Shown piece after piece: positions 53,740-61,723 of a stretch of DNA of 64,000 nucleotides. Position 1 is the stretch's first letter. Every line of letters starts with the position of its first letter. Below the pieces are notes generated by a model, which ran no database searches, had not been told where the DNA came from, and was given only the letters and a program-made list of their open reading frames with translations. The DNA is taken from contig JAKBBA010000003.1 of assembly GCA_021808665.1 (NCBI GenBank), positions 85,485-149,484 on the forward strand. The letters are read 5' to 3'. The position numbers and the translations under genes were made by a program. This stretch comes from Actinomycetes bacterium. GTDB lineage: Bacteria > Actinomycetota > Acidimicrobiia > Acidimicrobiales > Palsa-688.

Positions 53740-54665
53740 AGACACCGAACGTGGTCGGTCGCCTCGTCGACCGTCTCGACGGGTTGCTCGTGCCTCTCGT
53801 GGTGATCGTCGGCGCCGTCGGTGTCGCCCTCCCCGGGCCGGGGCGGGCCGTCGACCACTCCGCAGCGATCGACCCCACCCTCGCCGTGCTGGTCCTGACC
53901 GCCGGACTGTCCATCGAGGCCGCCCAGCTACGACAGCTCCGGGCCCGTCGGGCACGGATCGGCCTCACCCTGGCTGCCACGACCACCCTCCTCCCGCTTC
54001 TCGCATGGGCGCTCAGCCGGGCCGCCACCGGCGGGACCCGCCAGGCCATTCTCGCCGCCGGCGTCGCCCCCTCCGAGGTCGCCTCTATATCCCTCACCGG
54101 CCTCGCTGGAGGCGAGATCCCCGTCGCCGCCGCCCTCCTGATCGCCTCCAGCCTGATCACCGTCGTCACCGCCGGGCCGATCCTCGGCCTCCTCGCTCAC
54201 ACCCCCAACCTGCACCCCACCGGCCTGCTCGCCACCCTCGCCGCCGTCGTCGCCGCGCCCCTCGCTGCCGGCGCCGTCCTCCGCCCGCTCCTCCAAAAAG
54301 CCGAGCCCGCCGCCGACGCGGCCCGTCTCCTCGGCAGCGTCACGCTGCTCGTCCTGCTGTGGGAGGTGGCCAGTCAGGTACGCCTCGAGGCCAGTTACCT
54401 CCTCGCCACCGGCCTGCTGGCCGGCTACCTGCTCGGCGCCGCCTCCATAGGCGCCATCGTTACCCACGGCCTTGACACCGCAGGAAAGCCTGGCCTCCTG
54501 CTCCCTGTGGCCATGCGTGACTTCGCCGTCGCCGCTGGAGTCGCAGCAGCCGCCTTCGGTCCCGCCTCCACCGGCCCCTTAGGCATCTACGGCCTGCTCG
54601 TCCTCCTCTTCGGCGCCCTCACCGCACGATGGGGCACCAGAGCCCCCAAACCACATCAAAGCTGA
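53736..54665 (+). CDS. Bile acid:sodium symporter (BASS/BART) family transporter
   Basis: The 309-residue protein has about ten hydrophobic segments. The paired broken-helix regions include GVAPSEVASISLTGLAGGEIPVAAALL (in parts ~110-130) and LPVAMRDFAVAAGVAAAAF near 262, matching BASS transporters. The Cys of Acr3 arsenite exporters is absent, so arsenite export is not implied. Overlaps LspA by ATGA and ends the operon; a small hairpin follows. It may export the thiol-metal or sulfur compound handled by the upstream proteins (inference). Confidence 0.8.
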   Translation: MKTPNVVGRLVDRLDGLLVPLVVIVGAVGVALPGPGRAVDHSAAIDPTLAVLVLTAGLSIEAAQLRQLRARRARIGLTLAATTTLLPLLAWALSRAATGGTRQAILAAGVAPSEVASISLTGLAGGEIPVAAALLIASSLITVVTAGPILGLLAHTPNLHPTGLLATLAAVVAAPLAAGAVLRPLLQKAEPAADAARLLGSVTLLVLLWEVASQVRLEASYLLATGLLAGYLLGAASIGAIVTHGLDTAGKPGLLLPVAMRDFAVAAGVAAAAFGPASTGPLGIYGLLVLLFGALTARWGTRAPKPHQS

Positions 54666-54670
54666 ATCCC

Positions 54671-54688
54671 AGCCGACTTTGATCGGCT
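54671..54688 (+). terminator. Possible terminator after the MerR operon
   Basis: AGCCGA (54671-54676) pairs with TCGGCT (54683-54688) around six bases and is followed by TTGCT. Short stem, short T-run: weak, but it is placed exactly after the last gene of the operon. Confidence 0.35.
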
Positions 54689-54793
54689 TTGCTACGGCCC
54701 GAGGTTAGGGCGTAGAGTAAAAGTGAGTTTTCCTTTGGAGTCCAGCAGGATGAGAAGCGAACCGACCCGGACCCGCAGGGGAGGACGGTAACC

Positions 54794-55690
54794 ATGGACA
54801 AGCACTACGTCGAAGTTCTCGGACACCGGATGGCCTATTTGGACGGGGGTTCTGGATCCCCGATCGTGTTCCTGCACGGTAATCCGACTTCGTCGTTCCT
54901 GTGGCGCTCGGTCATACCTCACTTGACCCCGCTGGGTCGCTGCATCGCTCCGGATCTGATCGGAATGGGCGACTCCGACAAGCTGACCGAAAGCGGGCCC
55001 GGGTCGTACCGGTTCGTCGAACACCGCCGCTACCTCGACGCCTTCCTCGACGCGCTAGGCATCGCCGAGGGGGTGACCCTAGTCATCCACGACTGGGGAT
55101 CCGCGCTCGGCTTCGACTGGGCCGCCCGCCACCCCGGTTCGGTGAAGGCCATCGCCTATATGGAGGCCATCGTCTGCCCGGTCACCTGGGACGACTGGCC
55201 CGACGCGGCACGAGACATCTTCCAGGCCTTCCGATCCCCTGCCGGGGACGAGCTGATCCTCGAACGCAACCTGTTCGTCGACGCTGTCCTCCCCGCGAGC
55301 ATCCAACGCCAGCTCACCGACGCCGAGATGGCCGAGTACCGCCGCCCCTTCGCCCGCCCCGGTGAGGACCGCCGTCCCACCCTCACCTGGCCCCGAGAGA
55401 TCCCCGTCGACGGGGAACCAGCCGACGTGGTGGAGATCGTCGAGCGCTACGGCGCCTGGCTGGCCACCTCGTCCCATGTCCGGAAGCTCTTCGTGAACGC
55501 GGATCCCGGCGCCATCCTGACCGGCCGTCAACGCCAGCTCTGTCGCAGCTGGCCCAACCAGACCGAGATCACGGTCCCTGGCATCCACTTCATCCAAGAG
55601 GACTCAGGCGACCTCATCGGCACAGCTATCGCTTCATGGCTGGGAGCATCGACAGATGCAGGAGACTGCACCGATGAAGGGTATAGGTAG
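54794..55690 (+). CDS. dhaA: Haloalkane dehalogenase (HLD-II type)
   Basis: The 298-residue alpha/beta-hydrolase has all HLD-II landmarks: [11 protein letters not shown] (oxyanion/halide Asn ~37), [10 protein letters not shown], nucleophile Asp in [14 protein letters not shown] (~106, with halide-binding Trp beside it), Glu in [18 protein letters not shown] and catalytic His in GIHFIQED. It hydrolyses haloalkanes to alcohols plus halide in the cytoplasm, and resembles LinB/DhaA. ATG behind GGGGAGGA. Three bases separate it from the haloacid dehalogenase gene. The native halogenated substrate is unknown. Confidence 0.92.
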   Translation: MDKHYVEVLGHRMAYLDGGSGSPIVFLHGNPTSSFLWRSVIPHLTPLGRCIAPDLIGMGDSDKLTESGPGSYRFVEHRRYLDAFLDALGIAEGVTLVIHDWGSALGFDWAARHPGSVKAIAYMEAIVCPVTWDDWPDAARDIFQAFRSPAGDELILERNLFVDAVLPASIQRQLTDAEMAEYRRPFARPGEDRRPTLTWPREIPVDGEPADVVEIVERYGAWLATSSHVRKLFVNADPGAILTGRQRQLCRSWPNQTEITVPGIHFIQEDSGDLIGTAIASWLGASTDAGDCTDEGYR

Positions 55691-55693
55691 TCG

Positions 55694-56377
55694 ATGAGCA
55701 GAGTTGAAGTGGTGGTCTTCGACGTGAACGAGACGTTGTCGGACCTGGCGCCTATGGGACGGCGTTTCGCGGACGTGGGCTGGCCCGAGGAGACGGCGAA
55801 GATCTGGTTCGCTGGGTTGCTGCGTGATGGGTTCGCACTCACCGCCGCGGGTACGACAGGGCGCTTCGCTAACATCGCCGAAGAGACGCTCCGTGGCATC
55901 CTGGCCGGTTCGGCGTCCAGCGTCGACGCGATGGCCTCCGGCGTCGACGCGGCCGTTGAACACGTCATGGACGGCTTCTTCGAGCTTCCGGTCCACCCTG
56001 ACGTTCCCGAAGGCATTCGCGTTCTTGCGGCATCCGGCGCCCGGCTCGTCACGCTGTCCAACGGATCAACCAACGTCGCGGAGGGTCTGTTAGGCACCGC
56101 CGGGATCCGCCACCACTTCGAGCGGTTGTTGTCCGTCGATGATGCTGGAGTGTGGAAGCCCGCACCCGGCGCCTATGCGTACGCAGCGAAGGTCTGTTCC
56201 GCTGTCCCCGACGCCATGATGCTCGTCGCCGTCCACCCCTGGGACATCGACGGGGCAAAGCGAGCCGGAATGAGTGCTGCGTGGATCAACCGCCGGGGAC
56301 ACCGCTACCCGGCCCATTTCCTCGCTCCCGATTACTCGGTCACAACCGTGTCCGAGCTTGCCGGCTGTATCGGGTAG
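55694..56377 (+). CDS. L-2-haloacid dehalogenase (HAD type II)
   Basis: The 227-residue HAD has motif I FDVNETLSDL with nucleophile Asp10, motif II LSNGST, the Lys in GVWKPAPGAYAYAA, and VAVHPWDIDGAKRAG, the HAD type II signature. It hydrolyses 2-haloacids to 2-hydroxyacids. It starts 3 bp after the haloalkane dehalogenase stop, so the pair could act on the two halogens of a dihaloalkane as in the 1,2-dichloroethane pathway, with oxidation steps encoded elsewhere. Its last 46 bp overlap the convergent MFS gene. Confidence 0.9.
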   Translation: MSRVEVVVFDVNETLSDLAPMGRRFADVGWPEETAKIWFAGLLRDGFALTAAGTTGRFANIAEETLRGILAGSASSVDAMASGVDAAVEHVMDGFFELPVHPDVPEGIRVLAASGARLVTLSNGSTNVAEGLLGTAGIRHHFERLLSVDDAGVWKPAPGAYAYAAKVCSAVPDAMMLVAVHPWDIDGAKRAGMSAAWINRRGHRYPAHFLAPDYSVTTVSELAGCIG

Positions 56378-57606
56378 GACCGGCCGGCCACTTTTCGCAG
56401 CAGGATGACAGCGACGGCAGATGCCGACACGGTCAGCGCAGCGAAGCTGCTCAGTCCTACGAGCGGTCCAGCGGCGTCGATCAGAAAACCGAGACAGACA
56501 AGGACCACTGCGATGACCAGATATCCGACGAGGTAGAACGCGGCGGCAGTTTGACCCCGGTCGGCTGGCGGGGCCGAGTCGAGCAGGGCGGCCTGAGTGG
56601 CACGGTGGGTGATTCCCTGGCCGACCCCCGCCGCGGCTGCTCCGACGGCGAGCAGCGCCGACTGGCGTTGCGACAAGGCCAGGGGTAGCAGCCCCATGCC
56701 TACGGCGAAAACGACGAGGCCCCACCGCATCGAAGGGCCGTTCGCGAAGCGCCTGGCGAACAGCTGCGCCGAGGCGGACATGACGAACGCGTCGAACACG
56801 ATGGCTGCTCCGACGATCGGGTCGGTGGTGTGCAACACCAAGTCGGCGAAGGTCGGGCCCAGAGCGAAGAACATGGCCGTGCCGACCCAGCCGGCTGAGA
56901 AGGCGATTGCGGTGCGAACGAAGAGCGACCGCATGCCGGCTGGTACCGACGGGCGCCGGAGCTGGCCGACACCCAACCTCATCCTCGCAGCAGTGCCGGT
57001 AGACGTCGCCGGGGCAGCCCTGGTCGGAGCCAGCTGTCGCGGGAGCATCGCGACGCCGGCCAGGCCGGCGGCGAGGACGACCAGAAACACCAAATACACG
57101 AGATGCTCTGGCAAGGGTGCGTAGCGCACGAACAGTCCGCTCACCATCGGCCCGATGGCGAGGCCACCGACGACAGCAGCCGAGGCTATCGTCGACGCTC
57201 GCGCCACGTTCCCGCTCGGTTCGAGGTCGGCCAAGGCGGCTGGCCCAGCTGCCGTGACCGCCCCGCTGGCGATGCCGCTGGCTACCCGCCCGGCTATCAG
57301 CCAGCCAAGTGCGCCGGACGTAGCGAAGCACGCAGCGCTAAGGATCGAGAAACCAAGGGCTGGTACTAGGACTGCCCGGCGCCCGAATAGGTCCGACGCC
57401 TGGCCGGCCACGCTCAGCGTGGCCGCTACCGTGACCACGTAGGCGACGAAGACCACCGTCAGAGTTGCGGTGGAGAGGTGGTCGACGCTTTGGTAATGCG
57501 GGTAGAGGGGCGTGGGCAGGTTGGCGGCGGCAAGGACCGCGGCGATCGCATAAGCCACCGCCCTGAACCGCCACCCGTCCCGCTTTCCCTCCGGCTGTTC
57601 GATCAC
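56332..57606 (-). CDS. MFS transporter (drug/proton antiporter type)
   Basis: The 424-residue protein has 12 hydrophobic segments; loop 2-3 reads GQASDLFGRRAVL, the classic MFS motif A. The middle loop is RQLAPTRAAPATSTGTAARMR. Its 3' end overlaps the haloacid dehalogenase gene by 46 bp tail-to-tail, so the two transcripts are antisense there. It could export dehalogenation products or a toxic compound, or be unrelated. The upstream ~230 bp hold its promoter and no other gene. Confidence 0.85.
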   Translation of the reverse strand: MIEQPEGKRDGWRFRAVAYAIAAVLAAANLPTPLYPHYQSVDHLSTATLTVVFVAYVVTVAATLSVAGQASDLFGRRAVLVPALGFSILSAACFATSGALGWLIAGRVASGIASGAVTAAGPAALADLEPSGNVARASTIASAAVVGGLAIGPMVSGLFVRYAPLPEHLVYLVFLVVLAAGLAGVAMLPRQLAPTRAAPATSTGTAARMRLGVGQLRRPSVPAGMRSLFVRTAIAFSAGWVGTAMFFALGPTFADLVLHTTDPIVGAAIVFDAFVMSASAQLFARRFANGPSMRWGLVVFAVGMGLLPLALSQRQSALLAVGAAAAGVGQGITHRATQAALLDSAPPADRGQTAAAFYLVGYLVIAVVLVCLGFLIDAAGPLVGLSSFAALTVSASAVAVILLRKVAGRSYPIQPASSDTVVTE

Positions 57607-57835
57607 AGGACGCCAGACCGGGCGCTTGGTATCACCTTCGGCGTCACGGGGTTGACTGAGTTGCGACGACCGCTTCCAGGGCGACTATACCCTCGGTCAC
57701 AAAAATTGGGCGGTGCTGACTGCCGTTTGGGCCTCGTCTGTTTGGGCTGGGAGTTGGAGACTTCCCTTCGTTCTCGGGCCCGCGCAACGGCACTCCGCAG
57801 GATCAGCTCGCCGCCTACTGTGCCGGCGGATGGCG

Positions 57836-58558
57836 TCAGCTTCCGATGGCGTCACGGCGGTGTCCTGCTTGCCAGTCCTCCTCGGCTCCGACCTCGTCCT
57901 CGCCGATCCCAAAGGCACGCAGCTGGGGGGTCTCCCGGAGCGACCGCTTGAGCTCGGCGAACCCGCCGAAACCTGCGAGGGCGACGACGTGGTCCCACAA
58001 AGCGACGGCGTCGTCGGCATTCGGGAGCCGGCTGATGACCGGCCCGAAAAGTGCGGTGCCCTCAGGAGGCTGGAAGTGCAGGATTGGGGTTCCGACGTCA
58101 CGGCCGACCAGGGTGAGAGCGCGATCGGTCTCGGCTCCGATCTCGGAGTCGAAAGCGGCGTCCGACACCGCGCCGGCCAGTCCGGCAGGCAGACCGAGCC
58201 GTTCGAGGATCGGCGCCACGAAGCCCTCCGGGTCGTGGTGCAGGTCGGCTTGGCGACCGGGGGCGGAGTCGAAAATCTCAGCGCCATAAGCAGCGTACAG
58301 CGCGTCGACCGCTCGGCTTCCGTGGTCCTTGCGAACAGCGGCTGCGACCCTGAGCAGTTCGAGTCCGGCGTTATGGCCCCGCTCATAGCCGGCAGGGAAG
58401 TGGGTGGCGTAGTCGACCTCGGCGTTTACCAGGCGCAACGAGATGAACCGCCATTCCACGTCATAGCTGCGCTGCTGGGCGACCTTGCGCACCCACTTGC
58501 TTGTCATCCACGCAAACGGGCATACCGGGTCGAAGTAGAAGTCCAGATCGGCCATCAC
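57836..58558 (-). CDS. DsbA-like protein, mycothiol-dependent nitroreductase-like
   Basis: The 240-residue protein begins ADLDFYFDPVCPFAWMTSKW, the Rv2466c-type start, with a CPFA active site (one Cys). A helical domain and GTPILHFQPPEGTALFGPVISRLP follow. Actinobacterial relatives work with mycothiol. Third gene of an operon with two peroxiredoxins; its ATG overlaps the preceding stop (ATGA). It may reduce electrophiles or nitro compounds under oxidative stress. The C-terminal tail is acidic then basic. Confidence 0.82.
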   Translation of the reverse strand: MMADLDFYFDPVCPFAWMTSKWVRKVAQQRSYDVEWRFISLRLVNAEVDYATHFPAGYERGHNAGLELLRVAAAVRKDHGSRAVDALYAAYGAEIFDSAPGRQADLHHDPEGFVAPILERLGLPAGLAGAVSDAAFDSEIGAETDRALTLVGRDVGTPILHFQPPEGTALFGPVISRLPNADDAVALWDHVVALAGFGGFAELKRSLRETPQLRAFGIGEDEVGAEEDWQAGHRRDAIGS

Positions 58559-59100
58559 GCCTCTCCTCTCGGGGGGTATTCCTTCTCAACGAAGAACTTG
58601 ATCGCTTCGACCAAGTCCTCGACACGCGGTCGGGCGGCGGGCATCGAGTTGATCGCCACCATGTAGATGGTCCCGTCAGCGCGTACCAAGAAGACACCCG
58701 GCTCTGCGAACAGCTCCGGTTCGGGGTCCTTCACCCCTCGGGAGATGAACAGGCCCCACGCTCGCATCGAGGCGACGCTCTGCGCGTAGCCGACTCGGAG
58801 TTGCTCCAAGTGCCAGTTCGCTACGGCGCGCTCGGCGCGCTCGGAATCGTCGCCGCTCACGGCGATCACGTCAACACCGAGCCCGGCGAGCTCTTCGACC
58901 GCCCGGTCGAGTTGGGCGAGGTAGCCCCGGCAGATCGGACAGTGCCACCCGCGGTAGAACACGACCAGCGTGAAATGCTCAGGACGTGCCTCGGCGAGCA
59001 CGAAACGGCCCCCGCCGACCAAGTCGAGTTCTAGGGGAGGCGCCGGATAGGTCGGTACAGGCGTCTGTCGGACCGGAGAAGTGGACGGTGTCTGGGTCAC
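58555..59100 (-). CDS. Peroxiredoxin-like (AhpC/TSA-type) protein
   Basis: The 181-residue thioredoxin-fold protein has FYRGWHCPICRGYLAQLDRAV near residue 48, with a peroxidatic-like Cys in CPIC. It continues with VIAVSGDDSERAERA and GVFLVRADGTIYM, typical of the PRX-like2 group. The two Cys could form a local disulfide. It overlaps both neighbours by ATGA, so the three redox proteins are made in fixed ratio. Confidence 0.85.
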   Translation of the reverse strand: MTQTPSTSPVRQTPVPTYPAPPLELDLVGGGRFVLAEARPEHFTLVVFYRGWHCPICRGYLAQLDRAVEELAGLGVDVIAVSGDDSERAERAVANWHLEQLRVGYAQSVASMRAWGLFISRGVKDPEPELFAEPGVFLVRADGTIYMVAINSMPAARPRVEDLVEAIKFFVEKEYPPRGEA

Positions 59101-59747
59101 AGCGCCGCCAGTGCGGCGAGCACGTCATCGGGCTCGGCCCGCTTGGTGTAATCGGCGTCAGCGAAACGCCAGGCGATCGTACCGTCGACGCCGATCACGT
59201 ACGTGGCCGGAATCGGCAAGGTGAACGTGTCGTCGCCGTTCGCTGCGGGAAGGTCGAGGCCGAAGCCCGCGTAGACGTCCCGTAGCGCCTCGGGCAGAGT
59301 AAACACCAGGCCGAAAGACTCCGCCACCTGATTGCCTCCATCGGAGAGGACCGGGAAGGCCAAGTCGAGCTTCTCCGCCGTCGACAGCGAGGCATCCGGA
59401 GTCTGAGGCGACACGGCCACCAAGGTGGCGCCCGCCGCCTCTATCTCGGGTAGCTTGGCCTGTAGGGCTCGCAGTTCGGTAGAGCAGTACGGGCACCAAC
59501 CGCCCCGGTAGAAGGCGAGCACCACCGGACCCTTCGCCAGTAAGGTCGAAAGTGACACCTTGGTCCCAGTGGCGTCGGGCAGATCGAAGTCGGGTGCTTT
59601 CGCTCCAACCCCGAGACTAGACCCGGCGATCCCCGAAGCGGCGAGGTCGGCCGTAGAGCCGTCCATCACGGCCAGGGTCTCGGCTGGGATCATTGCCCTT
59701 CCTGCTTCGTTCTGCTCCCTCAGCTGTTCTGCCAAGCTGGCTGTCAT
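59097..59747 (-). CDS. Peroxiredoxin-like (AhpC/TSA-type) protein with N-terminal helix
   Basis: The 216-residue protein has a ~50-residue helical N-terminus (TASLAEQLREQNEAGRAM) before the thioredoxin fold. The active site is FYRGGWCPYCSTELRAL (~85), followed by LVAVSPQTPDASLSTAEKLDL and PATYVIGVDGTIAWRF. First gene of the three-gene redox operon. It is divergent from a TetR gene across a 113 bp gap containing a near-perfect palindrome. It likely reduces organic peroxides. Confidence 0.87.
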   Translation of the reverse strand: MTASLAEQLREQNEAGRAMIPAETLAVMDGSTADLAASGIAGSSLGVGAKAPDFDLPDATGTKVSLSTLLAKGPVVLAFYRGGWCPYCSTELRALQAKLPEIEAAGATLVAVSPQTPDASLSTAEKLDLAFPVLSDGGNQVAESFGLVFTLPEALRDVYAGFGLDLPAANGDDTFTLPIPATYVIGVDGTIAWRFADADYTKRAEPDDVLAALAAL

Positions 59748-59818
59748 GTCTTTAGCTCCTCCAGGTATCGGTCGGCGCCCGCAGGCGTAAAACTCGTTCG
59801 TCGGACATGGGTATGAAC

Positions 59819-59832
59819 AGACCGGCCTGTCT
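59819..59832. promoter_or_regulatory. Palindrome between redox operon and TetR gene
   Basis: AGACCGGCCTGTCT is a 14 bp palindrome with one mismatched pair (AGACnGGCCnGTCT), located 29 bp before the TetR GTG and ~70 bp before the peroxiredoxin ATG. It is a good TetR-operator candidate that would control both directions. Confidence 0.5.
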
Positions 59833-59860
59833 TTCTATTCCTTCAAGGTAGGATTCGTAC

Positions 59861-60436
59861 GTGACCGTCCCAACCCGGAGCGCTCGGGAACGTCTAGTCG
59901 ATGTGGCCAGCCGGCTGTTCTACGCAGAAGGCATTCACGCTGTAGGCGTAGACCGGGTCATCGTCGAAGCCGGCGTGGCCAAGGCCACGCTCTATGCCCA
60001 CTTCGCCAGTAAGGACGAGCTCGTTGCCGCCTACCTCGCCCGACGCAGCGACCAGTGGGTGGCCGCAGTCGAGCAGCGGGTCGCGTCGGCACCCACGGCG
60101 TCAACTGAAGCGATCTCCAAGGCGCTAGTCCCCTTCGACGTACTCGCGGAGCGGGCCGCAAGCGCCGACTATCGAGGATGCCCGTTCATCAATGCCGCCG
60201 CCGAGTTCCCCGAACCAGGGCCGGTTGCCGACCAGATCACTGCCCACCGTCGACGCATCCGCGAGACCTTCTCCGACCTCATCGGCGAGCCGGGCTGCGA
60301 CCCTGGGCTCCTGGCGGTGATTGTCGCCCTCTACGACGGTGCCATGTCCGCCGCCTACCTCGATCGCGAGCCTAGTGTCGTCGACCACGCCCGACAGGGC
60401 GCTGCCGAGCTCCTCTGCGGCCATGCTGACTTGTAG
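59861..60436 (+). CDS. TetR family transcriptional regulator
   Basis: The 191-residue protein has the TetR helix-turn-helix (ASRLFYAEGIHAVGVDRVIVEAGVAKATLYAHFASK in parts, residues ~14-49) and a ligand domain with RGCPFINAAAEFP at 104-116, seen in TetR proteins linked to peroxiredoxin/organic-hydroperoxide genes. Cys in RGCPF could be a redox sensor. GTG start. Divergent from the peroxiredoxin operon with the palindrome at 59819-59832 between them. Confidence 0.9.
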   Translation: MTVPTRSARERLVDVASRLFYAEGIHAVGVDRVIVEAGVAKATLYAHFASKDELVAAYLARRSDQWVAAVEQRVASAPTASTEAISKALVPFDVLAERAASADYRGCPFINAAAEFPEPGPVADQITAHRRRIRETFSDLIGEPGCDPGLLAVIVALYDGAMSAAYLDREPSVVDHARQGAAELLCGHADL

Positions 60437-60844
60437 CTCAAGGCGCCCGCCTCGGCCGTCGCGACCCGCATCCGTAGCCGATCGCCAGGCCACAGTCGAC
60501 TCCATGACCCGGAACGGGCTTATCGGAGACCAGTTCATTGAGCGTATCAGCCGACGCCTCCACGGTTCCGGACTCCTGGTACGTGCGGGTAGTCGTCTCG
60601 CTCATCTATGCACCAGTAGATATCCACCGGGGTACTATGACAGCAGAACCTTCCGACGAGGGCCTTCTTGGAAAGCGAGCGACGGGAATCGAACCAGAGT
60701 TCTCAGCTTGGGAAGGGGCCGTCGCCCCCTACGCCCATCAGGTGTTTCGTTCGTTCGGGCAGGTCAACGGCCATTTCGGCTTGACTAAGTGGAACCGGCC
60801 GCGGCCGGGTTTGACCGACCGTTGTGGCACGAATGTGGCACGAC
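60437..60844. other. Non-coding stretch with tRNA-like end and TGTGGCAC repeats
   Basis: No convincing gene lies here: open frames lack ribosome sites and family-like sequence. It contains a tRNA-Gly-like 3' half (60675-60716, minus strand) and the direct repeat TGTGGCACGA-A-TGTGGCACGA near 60823-60843, a type of sequence I associate with actinobacterial integration sites. Confidence 0.45.
60675..60716 (-). repeat. tRNA-Gly (CCC)-like 3' half, possible attachment site
   Basis: Read on the minus strand, CCTTCCCAAGC (an anticodon loop with CCC) is followed by GGTTCGATTCCCGTCGCTCGC, a T-loop and acceptor-like end. The T-stem is imperfect and no 5' half with matching acceptor exists upstream, so it is not a working tRNA. 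A duplicated tRNA 3' end is what an integrated element leaves behind. Confidence 0.4.
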
Positions 60845-61325
60845 TCAGGCGTCCAGCAAAGGGTCAGCACCGGACTCCTCCGACAGTGTCGAGCCGACCA
60901 GTAGCTCGACGTCGCCGTCGGGGTAAGTAGCGACGAGGTGGAGCTCCTCCCGTGGCGTTGACGAAGCGACGCAGCCTGGAGAGCAGCAGATCGGTTCGCC
61001 GCTCGAGGCGGGAGATCTCGCTTTGGTCAATGCCCATCGCCTCAGCGACAGTCGCCTGAGCAAGAGCCCGCAACTTGCGGACCTTCGCCAGGCTCGCCTG
61101 GTGGTGCCCGATCTCCTCGCTGGCACGTTCGTAGGCGGCCTTGCCTGCCGGGTCGGCGAGAATACGATCCCGCAGCGCACCTGCTGAGCTAATGGCCTCC
61201 TCATAGTCTCCCCCGTCGCCGACCTCGCCGCTGGTCTTACGATCATCGACCGGGAGGCCCCGGCGAACGTCGGTCATCTTCTGGTCTCCTCCGTCTCCTG
61301 TATCCATGGGTCTTGGCTCGGTCAT
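60845..61325 (-). pseudogene. XRE-type antitoxin, frameshifted
   Basis: The gene begins at ATG 61325, overlapping the toxin stop (ATGA). It encodes a helix-turn-helix near the end of the first frame (SLAKVRKLRALAQATVAEAM, then GIDQSEISRLERRTD). The frame then runs into Arg-rich nonsense after FVNATGG. In another frame the expected antitoxin tail continues: HLVATYPDGDVELLVG then a stop at 60845. A 1-2 base indel near 60941-60953 explains this. The long frame ending at 60864 is the alternative product. Confidence 0.6.
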
Positions 61326-61723
61326 CTCGCGATCCTCCAGCCCTGCTGTGCAGCGAAGACCGTGAGTCGCCGCTCGGCTTCGGCGAGGTTGGTCGGGTAC
61401 CAACGGATACCGAGGTCGGTCTTGTCACCTCCGAGGAGCAGCACCGCTCGCAGCTCTTCTCGGACCGGAGCGACGAACCCTAAGAGGACCCTGATCACCG
61501 GAGGGCCCTCGGCGTCGGGCGTCACGCTCGTCGGCGGTGTCCGGCGAAGCGATCTCAGTCCCAAGCGTGACGTGACGACCGGGTGCGACTCCGGGTCACC
61601 AAGACTTCGGCCGTGCACTGCGAGGGCATCGATGAGAGCTTGGATGTCACCAGCGACCTCGACATCCACATCGACCAACTCCTCGAACCATTCAAGGAAG
61701 TAAGGGTGGTAAACAACCTCCAC
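61322..61723 (-). CDS. RelE/HigB-like toxin
   Basis: The ~133-residue protein starts VEVVYHPYFLEWFEELVDV and has the RelE/HigB-type fold pattern: DALAVHGRSLGDPESHPV, LRSLRRTP, VLLGFVAP with ELRAVLLLGGDKTD, then WYPTNLAEAERRLT. Such ribosome-linked mRNA interferases are held by an XRE antitoxin encoded just downstream, as here. I chose the internal GTG at 61723; the frame is open to 61759. The toxin looks intact, although its antitoxin frame is broken. Confidence 0.72.
   Translation of the reverse strand: MEVVYHPYFLEWFEELVDVDVEVAGDIQALIDALAVHGRSLGDPESHPVVTSRLGLRSLRRTPPTSVTPDAEGPPVIRVLLGFVAPVREELRAVLLLGGDKTDLGIRWYPTNLAEAERRLTVFAAQQGWRIAR

Noticed and set aside
53928..54467. Gly/Glu-rich 179-codon minus-strand frame within the BASS gene
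   Set aside because: Low-complexity antisense of Ala/Leu-rich transmembrane codons; no homologue-like features.
53736..54665. Calling the transporter an Acr3 arsenite exporter
   Set aside because: The Acr3-type Cys and flanking motif are not seen; it fits the wider BASS family only.
60538..60930. A 130-codon plus-strand frame over the tRNA-like region
   Set aside because: It runs through the degenerate tRNA end and the TGTGGCAC repeats, and has no recognisable domain.
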